Shown here in pieces: positions 25,147 through 36,585 of a stretch of DNA of 64,000 bases. The stretch is from NCBI GenBank assembly GCA_017165825.1, contig CM029384.1:12709623-12773622 (forward strand), given 5' to 3'. The notes beneath the pieces are model-generated. The model worked only from the letters and a program-made list of their open reading frames with translations, was not told the origin of the DNA and made no database searches. Source of the DNA: Hepsetus odoe. Taxonomy: Eukaryota > Chordata > Actinopteri > Characiformes > Hepsetidae. A program made the position numbers and the translations under genes. The first letter of the stretch is position 1; each line of letters begins with the position of its first letter.

Positions 25147-25580
25147 GACAATATGTACCCAAATCACTTTCGGCCTGCAACACATTACAAAGAAAAATAC
25201 ATTTAAATAATAATGTGATATCAAACTGGTGATGTCAACCGATGATTGTAATCATGATTTAGCATAAAAGCAATATTCATATAAGGCTGAGTCTTTGTGG
25301 ACCAAGATAGGATCTCCAGTTTGTCAATAAATGTATGTGAAAATTATTGTTTAAAAACAATGCTCCTCAAATAAAAATGGTAAGGGATTTGCATGTTTCT
25401 CCCTGTACAGTTCATAATAGTAGTAAATAATGGGGTGCCATGGAGTGCTGCATGTGTGGAGTTGAATCTCTCCTGTGTTAGCAAAACTTTAAATAAAAAG
25501 TATATAGAACACAGATGTTATTGATAAGAAGAATGGCTTTCATTTAAAATTTAAATCTGAATTGTGTTTTTGAAGAACTC
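25147..25580. other. Non-coding stretch before the tRNA array
   Basis: No feature is recognised. Its right edge merges into the first decayed array units. Confidence 0.4.
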
Positions 25581-25586
25581 ATTTAT

Positions 25587-25669
25587 TTGGTAAGGTGATT
25601 AGGTTATGGTGATGGAGTGCTAATGCTTTGTCTTCTCGACCCATGGCTTCAAATTCTACTTTCATTGAC
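25587..25669 (+). pseudogene. tRNA-Ser(GCT) relic, strongly decayed
   Basis: The order of blocks is kept ('AGGTTATGGTGATGGAGTGCTAATG', 'CATGGCTTCAAATTCTACTTTC') but stems no longer pair. It is recognisable only by alignment to the core unit and its flanking 'GACAAAAG' trailer. Confidence 0.6.
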
Positions 25670-25854
25670 AAAAGCTTTTTAAAAGTTTGCTTCTGTAGGA
25701 ATTTTCTTTAATGATCAAGACAAACTTTGTTTTTAAATAAGCTGTTCCACTCAAAAAGTAATGTTTCTGGCATGTTAAAATATTTTTATGATTTAATCTA
25801 ACTGCCAGATTTTTTGGAATTTTGGAAGAAAAACCATTTCCCCCTCTTGCTTTA

Positions 25855-25940
25855 CAAATTAAGTGGTTGAGAGGTTTAGATGGTGGAATGCTAATCCACT
25901 GGGCCTTGCACCTGTGTGTTTAAAGCTTAACCCCTAGGCA
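25855..25940 (+). pseudogene. tRNA-Ser(GCT) relic, strongly decayed
   Basis: The text 'AAGTGGTTGAGAGGTTTAGA' and 'GGAATGCTAATCCACTGGGC' follows the A-box and anticodon arms. The B box is lost ('GTTTAAAGC'). Confidence 0.6.
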
Positions 25941-26512
25941 GTTTCATGATAAATTGAAAATCCCACAATATTGGGCAACAACTGTTTTATGTAACTGAGC
26001 TCAAAGCATTTCCTTCAACAAAGGACTTTACTTTTACTTTTAATTTTACTTTCCAAAAGCATCTTGGACAATCCAGAAATTTAGAAGAAAAAAAGAAGGT
26101 TAAGGAAAAATGCTGTAAATGCATTACTTGGGAAATTTTCTATTTTCTATTTTCTATTTGTGTCAAGAATATTTGAAAAAAGGCTAAAATGTTTCAGCTT
26201 CTGCAGATGAGGTGGTCAAAAAGTAAATAACTTTTATGTCAGGAGTTGCATCTAAAGATATTAAAATCCTATTAAACTTTTTTGCCTGAACTTTTTAACA
26301 TTTTTAACTAGCTCTTTTACTTGGTCCACATTAAAAGCAATTTTACTTGTTTGTTTTAATACTGTAGAGTTTAATACCACATTAAATAGAAACAGCATTT
26401 TTAATTGTGTGCAAAGTGTTTCCTTCCAAAAGTGGACTTGCCAATATTACTTTAAAAAGCAGCCAATCTTGTAAAGAATATTGGAAGTAAAAGAGTGCCT
26501 TTGGCTTGTGTT

Positions 26513-26590
26513 GATGAAATGGCTGAGAGCTTCAGACTATGGACTTCTAGTGAATTGTGCTCTGCATGTATGGGGTCAAATATCTTTGTT
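26513..26590 (+). pseudogene. tRNA-Ser(GCT) relic, decayed
   Basis: It reads 'GAAATGGCTGAGAGCTTCAG' then 'TTGTGCTCTGCATGTATGGG'. The anticodon loop is disrupted (CTTCTAGTG) and the B box reads GGGTCAAAT. Confidence 0.65.
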
Positions 26591-26769
26591 GAAAAGAGTT
26601 GATTCAGCAGAATTTGAAATATGGTGAAAGTTCTTGGGGTAAAATTTGTTGAAGTTGTTGGGGTTAAATTTGTTTTTACGTAGCTCTTGTACTTGGTCCA
26701 CATTAAAAGCAATATTTATTGTATGTTTTAACACGGTGGAGCATAAAGCCATAACAACCAGCATTACGG

Positions 26770-26850
26770 AGTGGTGGTGGTCTAGTGGTAGGGTACTTGC
26801 CTGCAGACCTCTAGATCAGGAAATCCCATGTTTGAACCCCACCTCCAGGT
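26770..26850 (+). mobile_element. Head fragment of tRNA-derived SINE family B inside an array spacer
   Basis: It contains 'GTGGTGGTCTAGTGGTAGGG' and 'TTTGAACCCCACCTC', the same head as the SINE at 48312. Array spacer text resumes directly after it ('TTTTTACCAGTTAGAGTTTA'). Only the tRNA-like head is present. Confidence 0.7.
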
Positions 26851-26989
26851 GTTTTTACCAGTTAGAGTTTAATGCAAAATTAGTTTGAAAAAGGCATTTT
26901 AAACTCAGTTCAAACATTTCTTTCTAAAATTGGATGTTCCATTATTATTCACCACAGCATGCAAAATTGTAAAGAATTTGGGAAAAAAA

Positions 26990-27055
26990 GGTTAAGGCGA
27001 TGGACTGCTAATCCATTGTGCTCTGCATGCGTGGGCTCGAATACCACTTTTGTCG
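26990..27055 (+). pseudogene. tRNA-Ser(GCT), 5'-truncated copy
   Basis: A deletion joins the A-rich upstream spacer directly to 'GGTTAAGGCGATGG', removing the 5' acceptor strand and part of the A box. The remainder has an intact anticodon arm but a changed T arm (GGGCTCGAATACC). Its 3' end lies 356 bp before that of copy 1. Confidence 0.85.
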
Positions 27056-27329
27056 ACAAGAGTGTTGATTTTGAGAGTTACTTTTGCAGGAATTATTTCC
27101 TCGTTTGAAAATATTTGGTGCTACGAATCTCTTAAATTTGGTCCACATTCGAAGCAATGTTGCTTGTAATTTTACCAGGTCGAGTTTAATGCCACATTAG
27201 TTTGAAAAAGGCATTTTAAACTCAGTTCAAACATTTCTTTCTAAAACTGGACGTTCCATTACTATTCACCACAGCATGCATAATTGTAAAGAATTTGGGA
27301 AAAAAATAAGATTTAAGCTGGCATTTGTG

Positions 27330-27411
27330 GACGAGGTGGCCGAGAGGTTAAGGCGATGGACTGCTAATCCATTGTGCTCTGCACGCGTGGGTTCGAATCC
27401 CACCTTCGTCG
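27330..27411 (+). tRNA. tRNA-Ser(GCT), array copy 1
   Basis: An 82-nt class II tRNA. The acceptor stem GACGAGG pairs with CTTCGTC (one G-U wobble at G6) with G as discriminator base. The D arm carries the A box TGGCCGAGAGG. The anticodon stem ATGGA/TCCAT closes loop CTGCTAA, giving anticodon GCT (27363-27365) for Ser codons AGC/AGU. The long variable arm TGTGC-TCT-GCACG is the serine hallmark. The T arm GTGGG/CCCAC carries B box GGTTCGAATCC. No CCA is encoded and there is no intron. A TTTT at 27438-27441 is the likely Pol III terminator, about 27 nt downstream. All bases needed for function appear present. Confidence 0.97.
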
Positions 27412-27685
27412 ACAAGAGTGTTTATTTCGAGAGTTACTTTTGCAGAAATTATTTCCTCGTTTGAGAATCTTTGGTGCTACGAATCTCTTAAATTTGTACC
27501 ATATTCGAAGCAATGTTGCTTGTAATTTTACCAGGTAGAGTTTAATGCCACATTAGTTTGAAAAAGGCATTTTAAACTCAGTTCAAACATTTCTTTCTAA
27601 ATCTGGACGTTCCATTACTATTCACCACAGCATGCATAATTGTAAAGAATTTGGGAAAAAAATAAGATTTAAGCTGGCATTTGTG

Positions 27686-27767
27686 GACGAGGTGGCCGAG
27701 AGGTTAAGGCGATGGACTGCTAATCCATTGTGCTCTGCACGCGTGGGTTCGAATCCCACCTTCGTCG
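27686..27767 (+). tRNA. tRNA-Ser(GCT), array copy 2
   Basis: Identical to copy 1, with the same trailer and TTTT. Confidence 0.97.
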
Positions 27768-28041
27768 ACAAGAGTGTTTATTTCGAGAGTTACTTTTGCA
27801 GAAATTATTTCCTCGTTTGAGAATCTTTGGTGCTACGAATCTCTTAAATTTGTACCATATTCGAAGCAATGTTGCTTGTAATTTTACCAGGTAGAGTTTA
27901 ATGCCACATTAGTTTGAAAAAGGCATTTTAAACTCAGTTCAAACATTTCTTTCTAAATCTGGACGTTCCATTACTATTCACCACAGCATGCATAATTGTA
28001 AAGAATTTGGGAAAAAAATAAGATTTAAGCTGGCATTTGTG

Positions 28042-28123
28042 GACGAGGTGGCCGAGAGGTTAAGGCGATGGACTGCTAATCCATTGTGCTCTGCACGCGT
28101 GGGTTCGAATCCCACCTTCGTCG
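28042..28123 (+). tRNA. tRNA-Ser(GCT), array copy 3
   Basis: Identical to copy 1. Confidence 0.97.
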
Positions 28124-28397
28124 ACAAGAGTGTTTATTTCGAGAGTTACTTTTGCAGAAATTATTTCCTCGTTTGAGAATCTTTGGTGCTACGAATCTCT
28201 TAAATTTGTACCATATTCGAAGCAATGTTGCTTGTAATTTTACCAGGTAGAGTTTAATGCCACATTAGTTTGAAAAAGGCATTTTAAACTCAGTTCAAAC
28301 ATTTCTTTCTAAATCTGGACGTTCCATTACTATTCACCACAGCATGCATAATTGTAAAGAATTTGGGAAAAAAATAAGATTTAAGCTGGCATTTGTG

Positions 28398-28479
28398 GAC
28401 GAGGTGGCCGAGAGGTTAAGGCGATGGACTGCTAATCCATTGTGCTCTGCACGCGTGGGTTCGAATCCCACCTTCGTCG
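28398..28479 (+). tRNA. tRNA-Ser(GCT), array copy 4
   Basis: Identical to copy 1. Confidence 0.97.
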
Positions 28480-28753
28480 ACAAGAGTGTTTATTTCGAGA
28501 GTTACTTTTGCAGAAATTATTTCCTCGTTTGAGAATCTTTGGTGCTACGAATCTCTTAAATTTGTACCATATTCGAAGCAATGTTGCTTGTAATTTTACC
28601 AGGTAGAGTTTAATGCCACATTAGTTTGAAAAAGGCATTTTAAACTCAGTTCAAACATTTCTTTCTAAATCTGGACGTTCCATTACTATTCACCACAGCA
28701 TGCATAATTGTAAAGAATTTGGGAAAAAAATAAGATTTAAGCTGGCATTTGTG

Positions 28754-28835
28754 GACGAGGTGGCCGAGAGGTTAAGGCGATGGACTGCTAATCCATTGTG
28801 CTCTGCACGCGTGGGTTCGAATCCCACCTTCGTCG
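28754..28835 (+). tRNA. tRNA-Ser(GCT), array copy 5
   Basis: Identical to copy 1. Confidence 0.97.
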
Positions 28836-29109
28836 ACAAGAGTGTTTATTTCGAGAGTTACTTTTGCAGAAATTATTTCCTCGTTTGAGAATCTTTGGTG
28901 CTACGAATCTCTTAAATTTGTACCATATTCGAAGCAATGTTGCTTGTAATTTTACCAGGTAGAGTTTAATGCCACATTAGTTTGAAAAAGGCATTTTAAA
29001 CTCAGTTCAAACATTTCTTTCTAAATCTGGACGTTCCATTACTATTCACCACAGCATGCATAATTGTAAAGAATTTGGGAAAAAAATAAGATTTAAGCTG
29101 GCATTTGTG

Positions 29110-29191
29110 GACGAGGTGGCCGAGAGGTTAAGGCGATGGACTGCTAATCCATTGTGCTCTGCACGCGTGGGTTCGAATCCCACCTTCGTCG
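29110..29191 (+). tRNA. tRNA-Ser(GCT), array copy 6
   Basis: Identical to copy 1. Confidence 0.97.
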
Positions 29192-29465
29192 ACAAGAGTG
29201 TTTATTTCGAGAGTTACTTTTGCAGAAATTATTTCCTCGTTTGAGAATCTTTGGTGCTACGAATCTCTTAAATTTGTACCATATTCGAAGCAATGTTGCT
29301 TGTAATTTTACCAGGTAGAGTTTAATGCCACATTAGTTTGAAAAAGGCATTTTAAACTCAGTTCAAACATTTCTTTCTAAATCTGGACGTTCCATTACTA
29401 TTCACCACAGCATGCATAATTGTAAAGAATTTGGGAAAAAAATAAGATTTAAGCTGGCATTTGTG

Positions 29466-29547
29466 GACGAGGTGGCCGAGAGGTTAAGGCGATGGACTGC
29501 TAATCCATTGTGCTCTGCACGCGTGGGTTCGAATCCCACCTTCGTCG
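29466..29547 (+). tRNA. tRNA-Ser(GCT), array copy 7
   Basis: Identical to copy 1. Confidence 0.97.
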
Positions 29548-29821
29548 ACAAGAGTGTTTATTTCGAGAGTTACTTTTGCAGAAATTATTTCCTCGTTTGA
29601 GAATCTTTGGTGCTACGAATCTCTTAAATTTGTACCATATTCGAAGCAATGTTGCTTGTAATTTTACCAGGTAGAGTTTAATGCCACATTAGTTTGAAAA
29701 AGGCATTTTAAACTCAGTTCAAACATTTCTTTCTAAATCTGGACGTTCCATTACTATTCACCACAGCATGCATAATTGTAAAGAATTTGGGAAAAAAATA
29801 AGATTTAAGCTGGCATTTGTG

Positions 29822-29903
29822 GACGAGGTGGCCGAGAGGTTAAGGCGATGGACTGCTAATCCATTGTGCTCTGCACGCGTGGGTTCGAATCCCACCTTCG
29901 TCG
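29822..29903 (+). tRNA. tRNA-Ser(GCT), array copy 8
   Basis: Identical to copy 1. Confidence 0.97.
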
Positions 29904-30177
29904 ACAAGAGTGTTTATTTCGAGAGTTACTTTTGCAGAAATTATTTCCTCGTTTGAGAATCTTTGGTGCTACGAATCTCTTAAATTTGTACCATATTCGA
30001 AGCAATGTTGCTTGTAATTTTACCAGGTAGAGTTTAATGCCACATTAGTTTGAAAAAGGCATTTTAAACTCAGTTCAAACATTTCTTTCTAAATCTGGAC
30101 GTTCCATTACTATTCACCACAGCATGCATAATTGTAAAGAATTTGGGAAAAAAATAAGATTTAAGCTGGCATTTGTG

Positions 30178-30259
30178 GACGAGGTGGCCGAGAGGTTAAG
30201 GCGATGGACTGCTAATCCATTGTGCTCTGCACGCGTGGGTTCGAATCCCACCTTCGTCG
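30178..30259 (+). tRNA. tRNA-Ser(GCT), array copy 9
   Basis: Identical to copy 1. Confidence 0.97.
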
Positions 30260-30533
30260 ACAAGAGTGTTTATTTCGAGAGTTACTTTTGCAGAAATTAT
30301 TTCCTCGTTTGAGAATCTTTGGTGCTACGAATCTCTTAAATTTGTACCATATTCGAAGCAATGTTGCTTGTAATTTTACCAGGTAGAGTTTAATGCCACA
30401 TTAGTTTGAAAAAGGCATTTTAAACTCAGTTCAAACATTTCTTTCTAAATCTGGACGTTCCATTACTATTCACCACAGCATGCATAATTGTAAAGAATTT
30501 GGGAAAAAAATAAGATTTAAGCTGGCATTTGTG

Positions 30534-30615
30534 GACGAGGTGGCCGAGAGGTTAAGGCGATGGACTGCTAATCCATTGTGCTCTGCACGCGTGGGTTCGA
30601 ATCCCACCTTCGTCG
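30534..30615 (+). tRNA. tRNA-Ser(GCT), array copy 10
   Basis: Identical to copy 1. Confidence 0.97.
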
Positions 30616-30889
30616 ACAAGAGTGTTTATTTCGAGAGTTACTTTTGCAGAAATTATTTCCTCGTTTGAGAATCTTTGGTGCTACGAATCTCTTAAATTTG
30701 TACCATATTCGAAGCAATGTTGCTTGTAATTTTACCAGGTAGAGTTTAATGCCACATTAGTTTGAAAAAGGCATTTTAAACTCAGTTCAAACATTTCTTT
30801 CTAAATCTGGACGTTCCATTACTATTCACCACAGCATGCATAATTGTAAAGAATTTGGGAAAAAAATAAGATTTAAGCTGGCATTTGTG

Positions 30890-30971
30890 GACGAGGTGGC
30901 CGAGAGGTTAAGGCGATGGACTGCTAATCCATTGTGCTCTGCACGCGTGGGTTCGAATCCCACCTTCGTCG
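30890..30971 (+). tRNA. tRNA-Ser(GCT), array copy 11
   Basis: Identical to copy 1. Confidence 0.97.
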
Positions 30972-31245
30972 ACAAGAGTGTTTATTTCGAGAGTTACTTT
31001 TGCAGAAATTATTTCCTCGTTTGAGAATCTTTGGTGCTACGAATCTCTTAAATTTGTACCATATTCGAAGCAATGTTGCTTGTAATTTTACCAGGTAGAG
31101 TTTAATGCCACATTAGTTTGAAAAAGGCATTTTAAACTCAGTTCAAACATTTCTTTCTAAATCTGGACGTTCCATTACTATTCACCACAGCATGCATAAT
31201 TGTAAAGAATTTGGGAAAAAAATAAGATTTAAGCTGGCATTTGTG

Positions 31246-31327
31246 GACGAGGTGGCCGAGAGGTTAAGGCGATGGACTGCTAATCCATTGTGCTCTGCAC
31301 GCGTGGGTTCGAATCCCACCTTCGTCG
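31246..31327 (+). tRNA. tRNA-Ser(GCT), array copy 12
   Basis: Identical to copy 1. Confidence 0.97.
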
Positions 31328-31601
31328 ACAAGAGTGTTTATTTCGAGAGTTACTTTTGCAGAAATTATTTCCTCGTTTGAGAATCTTTGGTGCTACGAAT
31401 CTCTTAAATTTGTACCATATTCGAAGCAATGTTGCTTGTAATTTTACCAGGTAGAGTTTAATGCCACATTAGTTTGAAAAAGGCATTTTAAACTCAGTTC
31501 AAACATTTCTTTCTAAATCTGGACGTTCCATTACTATTCACCACAGCATGCATAATTGTAAAGAATTTGGGAAAAAAATAAGATTTAAGCTGGCATTTGT
31601 G

Positions 31602-31683
31602 GACGAGGTGGCCGAGAGGTTAAGGCGATGGACTGCTAATCCATTGTGCTCTGCACGCGTGGGTTCGAATCCCACCTTCGTCG
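31602..31683 (+). tRNA. tRNA-Ser(GCT), array copy 13
   Basis: Identical to copy 1. Confidence 0.97.
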
Positions 31684-31957
31684 ACAAGAGTGTTTATTTC
31701 GAGAGTTACTTTTGCAGAAATTATTTCCTCGTTTGAGAATCTTTGGTGCTACGAATCTCTTAAATTTGTACCATATTCGAAGCAATGTTGCTTGTAATTT
31801 TACCAGGTAGAGTTTAATGCCACATTAGTTTGAAAAAGGCATTTTAAACTCAGTTCAAACATTTCTTTCTAAATCTGGACGTTCCATTACTATTCACCAC
31901 AGCATGCATAATTGTAAAGAATTTGGGAAAAAAATAAGATTTAAGCTGGCATTTGTG

Positions 31958-32039
31958 GACGAGGTGGCCGAGAGGTTAAGGCGATGGACTGCTAATCCAT
32001 TGTGCTCTGCACGCGTGGGTTCGAATCCCACCTTCGTCG
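31958..32039 (+). tRNA. tRNA-Ser(GCT), array copy 14
   Basis: Identical to copy 1. Confidence 0.97.
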
Positions 32040-32313
32040 ACAAGAGTGTTTATTTCGAGAGTTACTTTTGCAGAAATTATTTCCTCGTTTGAGAATCTTT
32101 GGTGCTACGAATCTCTTAAATTTGTACCATATTCGAAGCAATGTTGCTTGTAATTTTACCAGGTAGAGTTTAATGCCACATTAGTTTGAAAAAGGCATTT
32201 TAAACTCAGTTCAAACATTTCTTTCTAAATCTGGACGTTCCATTACTATTCACCACAGCATGCATAATTGTAAAGAATTTGGGAAAAAAATAAGATTTAA
32301 GCTGGCATTTGTG

Positions 32314-32395
32314 GACGAGGTGGCCGAGAGGTTAAGGCGATGGACTGCTAATCCATTGTGCTCTGCACGCGTGGGTTCGAATCCCACCTTCGTCG
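32314..32395 (+). tRNA. tRNA-Ser(GCT), array copy 15
   Basis: Identical to copy 1. Confidence 0.97.
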
Positions 32396-32669
32396 ACAAG
32401 AGTGTTTATTTCGAGAGTTACTTTTGCAGAAATTATTTCCTCGTTTGAGAATCTTTGGTGCTACGAATCTCTTAAATTTGTACCATATTCGAAGCAATGT
32501 TGCTTGTAATTTTACCAGGTAGAGTTTAATGCCACATTAGTTTGAAAAAGGCATTTTAAACTCAGTTCAAACATTTCTTTCTAAATCTGGACGTTCCATT
32601 ACTATTCACCACAGCATGCATAATTGTAAAGAATTTGGGAAAAAAATAAGATTTAAGCTGGCATTTGTG

Positions 32670-32751
32670 GACGAGGTGGCCGAGAGGTTAAGGCGATGGA
32701 CTGCTAATCCATTGTGCTCTGCACGCGTGGGTTCGAATCCCACCTTCGTCG
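32670..32751 (+). tRNA. tRNA-Ser(GCT), array copy 16
   Basis: Identical to copy 1. Confidence 0.97.
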
Positions 32752-33025
32752 ACAAGAGTGTTTATTTCGAGAGTTACTTTTGCAGAAATTATTTCCTCGT
32801 TTGAGAATCTTTGGTGCTACGAATCTCTTAAATTTGTACCATATTCGAAGCAATGTTGCTTGTAATTTTACCAGGTAGAGTTTAATGCCACATTAGTTTG
32901 AAAAAGGCATTTTAAACTCAGTTCAAACATTTCTTTCTAAATCTGGACGTTCCATTACTATTCACCACAGCATGCATAATTGTAAAGAATTTGGGAAAAA
33001 AATAAGATTTAAGCTGGCATTTGTG

Positions 33026-33107
33026 GACGAGGTGGCCGAGAGGTTAAGGCGATGGACTGCTAATCCATTGTGCTCTGCACGCGTGGGTTCGAATCCCACC
33101 TTCGTCG
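33026..33107 (+). tRNA. tRNA-Ser(GCT), array copy 17
   Basis: Identical to copy 1. Confidence 0.97.
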
Positions 33108-33381
33108 ACAAGAGTGTTTATTTCGAGAGTTACTTTTGCAGAAATTATTTCCTCGTTTGAGAATCTTTGGTGCTACGAATCTCTTAAATTTGTACCATAT
33201 TCGAAGCAATGTTGCTTGTAATTTTACCAGGTAGAGTTTAATGCCACATTAGTTTGAAAAAGGCATTTTAAACTCAGTTCAAACATTTCTTTCTAAATCT
33301 GGACGTTCCATTACTATTCACCACAGCATGCATAATTGTAAAGAATTTGGGAAAAAAATAAGATTTAAGCTGGCATTTGTG

Positions 33382-33463
33382 GACGAGGTGGCCGAGAGGT
33401 TAAGGCGATGGACTGCTAATCCATTGTGCTCTGCACGCGTGGGTTCGAATCCCACCTTCGTCG
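33382..33463 (+). tRNA. tRNA-Ser(GCT), array copy 18
   Basis: Identical to copy 1. Confidence 0.97.
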
Positions 33464-33737
33464 ACAAGAGTGTTTATTTCGAGAGTTACTTTTGCAGAAA
33501 TTATTTCCTCGTTTGAGAATCTTTGGTGCTACGAATCTCTTAAATTTGTACCATATTCGAAGCAATGTTGCTTGTAATTTTACCAGGTAGAGTTTAATGC
33601 CACATTAGTTTGAAAAAGGCATTTTAAACTCAGTTCAAACATTTCTTTCTAAATCTGGACGTTCCATTACTATTCACCACAGCATGCATAATTGTAAAGA
33701 ATTTGGGAAAAAAATAAGATTTAAGCTGGCATTTGTG

Positions 33738-33819
33738 GACGAGGTGGCCGAGAGGTTAAGGCGATGGACTGCTAATCCATTGTGCTCTGCACGCGTGGGT
33801 TCGAATCCCACCTTCGTCG
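33738..33819 (+). tRNA. tRNA-Ser(GCT), array copy 19
   Basis: Identical to copy 1. Confidence 0.97.
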
Positions 33820-34093
33820 ACAAGAGTGTTTATTTCGAGAGTTACTTTTGCAGAAATTATTTCCTCGTTTGAGAATCTTTGGTGCTACGAATCTCTTAAA
33901 TTTGTACCATATTCGAAGCAATGTTGCTTGTAATTTTACCAGGTAGAGTTTAATGCCACATTAGTTTGAAAAAGGCATTTTAAACTCAGTTCAAACATTT
34001 CTTTCTAAATCTGGACGTTCCATTACTATTCACCACAGCATGCATAATTGTAAAGAATTTGGGAAAAAAATAAGATTTAAGCTGGCATTTGTG

Positions 34094-34175
34094 GACGAGG
34101 TGGCCGAGAGGTTAAGGCGATGGACTGCTAATCCATTGTGCTCTGCACGCGTGGGTTCGAATCCCACCTTCGTCG
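34094..34175 (+). tRNA. tRNA-Ser(GCT), array copy 20
   Basis: Identical to copy 1. Confidence 0.97.
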
Positions 34176-34449
34176 ACAAGAGTGTTTATTTCGAGAGTTA
34201 CTTTTGCAGAAATTATTTCCTCGTTTGAGAATCTTTGGTGCTACGAATCTCTTAAATTTGTACCATATTCGAAGCAATGTTGCTTGTAATTTTACCAGGT
34301 AGAGTTTAATGCCACATTAGTTTGAAAAAGGCATTTTAAACTCAGTTCAAACATTTCTTTCTAAATCTGGACGTTCCATTACTATTCACCACAGCATGCA
34401 TAATTGTAAAGAATTTGGGAAAAAAATAAGATTTAAGCTGGCATTTGTG

Positions 34450-34531
34450 GACGAGGTGGCCGAGAGGTTAAGGCGATGGACTGCTAATCCATTGTGCTCT
34501 GCACGCGTGGGTTCGAATCCCACCTTCGTCG
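34450..34531 (+). tRNA. tRNA-Ser(GCT), array copy 21
   Basis: Identical to copy 1. Confidence 0.97.
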
Positions 34532-34805
34532 ACAAGAGTGTTTATTTCGAGAGTTACTTTTGCAGAAATTATTTCCTCGTTTGAGAATCTTTGGTGCTAC
34601 GAATCTCTTAAATTTGTACCATATTCGAAGCAATGTTGCTTGTAATTTTACCAGGTAGAGTTTAATGCCACATTAGTTTGAAAAAGGCATTTTAAACTCA
34701 GTTCAAACATTTCTTTCTAAATCTGGACGTTCCATTACTATTCACCACAGCATGCATAATTGTAAAGAATTTGGGAAAAAAATAAGATTTAAGCTGGCAT
34801 TTGTG

Positions 34806-34887
34806 GACGAGGTGGCCGAGAGGTTAAGGCGATGGACTGCTAATCCATTGTGCTCTGCACGCGTGGGTTCGAATCCCACCTTCGTCG
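34806..34887 (+). tRNA. tRNA-Ser(GCT), array copy 22
   Basis: Identical to copy 1. Confidence 0.97.
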
Positions 34888-35161
34888 ACAAGAGTGTTTA
34901 TTTCGAGAGTTACTTTTGCAGAAATTATTTCCTCGTTTGAGAATCTTTGGTGCTACGAATCTCTTAAATTTGTACCATATTCGAAGCAATGTTGCTTGTA
35001 ATTTTACCAGGTAGAGTTTAATGCCACATTAGTTTGAAAAAGGCATTTTAAACTCAGTTCAAACATTTCTTTCTAAATCTGGACGTTCCATTACTATTCA
35101 CCACAGCATGCATAATTGTAAAGAATTTGGGAAAAAAATAAGATTTAAGCTGGCATTTGTG

Positions 35162-35243
35162 GACGAGGTGGCCGAGAGGTTAAGGCGATGGACTGCTAAT
35201 CCATTGTGCTCTGCACGCGTGGGTTCGAATCCCACCTTCGTCG
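35162..35243 (+). tRNA. tRNA-Ser(GCT), array copy 23
   Basis: Identical to copy 1. Confidence 0.97.
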
Positions 35244-35517
35244 ACAAGAGTGTTTATTTCGAGAGTTACTTTTGCAGAAATTATTTCCTCGTTTGAGAAT
35301 CTTTGGTGCTACGAATCTCTTAAATTTGTACCATATTCGAAGCAATGTTGCTTGTAATTTTACCAGGTAGAGTTTAATGCCACATTAGTTTGAAAAAGGC
35401 ATTTTAAACTCAGTTCAAACATTTCTTTCTAAATCTGGACGTTCCATTACTATTCACCACAGCATGCATAATTGTAAAGAATTTGGGAAAAAAATAAGAT
35501 TTAAGCTGGCATTTGTG

Positions 35518-35599
35518 GACGAGGTGGCCGAGAGGTTAAGGCGATGGACTGCTAATCCATTGTGCTCTGCACGCGTGGGTTCGAATCCCACCTTCGTCG
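35518..35599 (+). tRNA. tRNA-Ser(GCT), array copy 24
   Basis: Identical to copy 1. Confidence 0.97.
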
Positions 35600-35873
35600 A
35601 CAAGAGTGTTTATTTCGAGAGTTACTTTTGCAGAAATTATTTCCTCGTTTGAGAATCTTTGGTGCTACGAATCTCTTAAATTTGTACCATATTCGAAGCA
35701 ATGTTGCTTGTAATTTTACCAGGTAGAGTTTAATGCCACATTAGTTTGAAAAAGGCATTTTAAACTCAGTTCAAACATTTCTTTCTAAATCTGGACGTTC
35801 CATTACTATTCACCACAGCATGCATAATTGTAAAGAATTTGGGAAAAAAATAAGATTTAAGCTGGCATTTGTG

Positions 35874-35955
35874 GACGAGGTGGCCGAGAGGTTAAGGCGA
35901 TGGACTGCTAATCCATTGTGCTCTGCACGCGTGGGTTCGAATCCCACCTTCGTCG
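35874..35955 (+). tRNA. tRNA-Ser(GCT), array copy 25
   Basis: Identical to copy 1. Confidence 0.97.
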
Positions 35956-36229
35956 ACAAGAGTGTTTATTTCGAGAGTTACTTTTGCAGAAATTATTTCC
36001 TCGTTTGAGAATCTTTGGTGCTACGAATCTCTTAAATTTGTACCATATTCGAAGCAATGTTGCTTGTAATTTTACCAGGTAGAGTTTAATGCCACATTAG
36101 TTTGAAAAAGGCATTTTAAACTCAGTTCAAACATTTCTTTCTAAATCTGGACGTTCCATTACTATTCACCACAGCATGCATAATTGTAAAGAATTTGGGA
36201 AAAAAATAAGATTTAAGCTGGCATTTGTG

Positions 36230-36311
36230 GACGAGGTGGCCGAGAGGTTAAGGCGATGGACTGCTAATCCATTGTGCTCTGCACGCGTGGGTTCGAATCC
36301 CACCTTCGTCG
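36230..36311 (+). tRNA. tRNA-Ser(GCT), array copy 26
   Basis: Identical to copy 1. Confidence 0.97.
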
Positions 36312-36585
36312 ACAAGAGTGTTTATTTCGAGAGTTACTTTTGCAGAAATTATTTCCTCGTTTGAGAATCTTTGGTGCTACGAATCTCTTAAATTTGTACC
36401 ATATTCGAAGCAATGTTGCTTGTAATTTTACCAGGTAGAGTTTAATGCCACATTAGTTTGAAAAAGGCATTTTAAACTCAGTTCAAACATTTCTTTCTAA
36501 ATCTGGACGTTCCATTACTATTCACCACAGCATGCATAATTGTAAAGAATTTGGGAAAAAAATAAGATTTAAGCTGGCATTTGTG

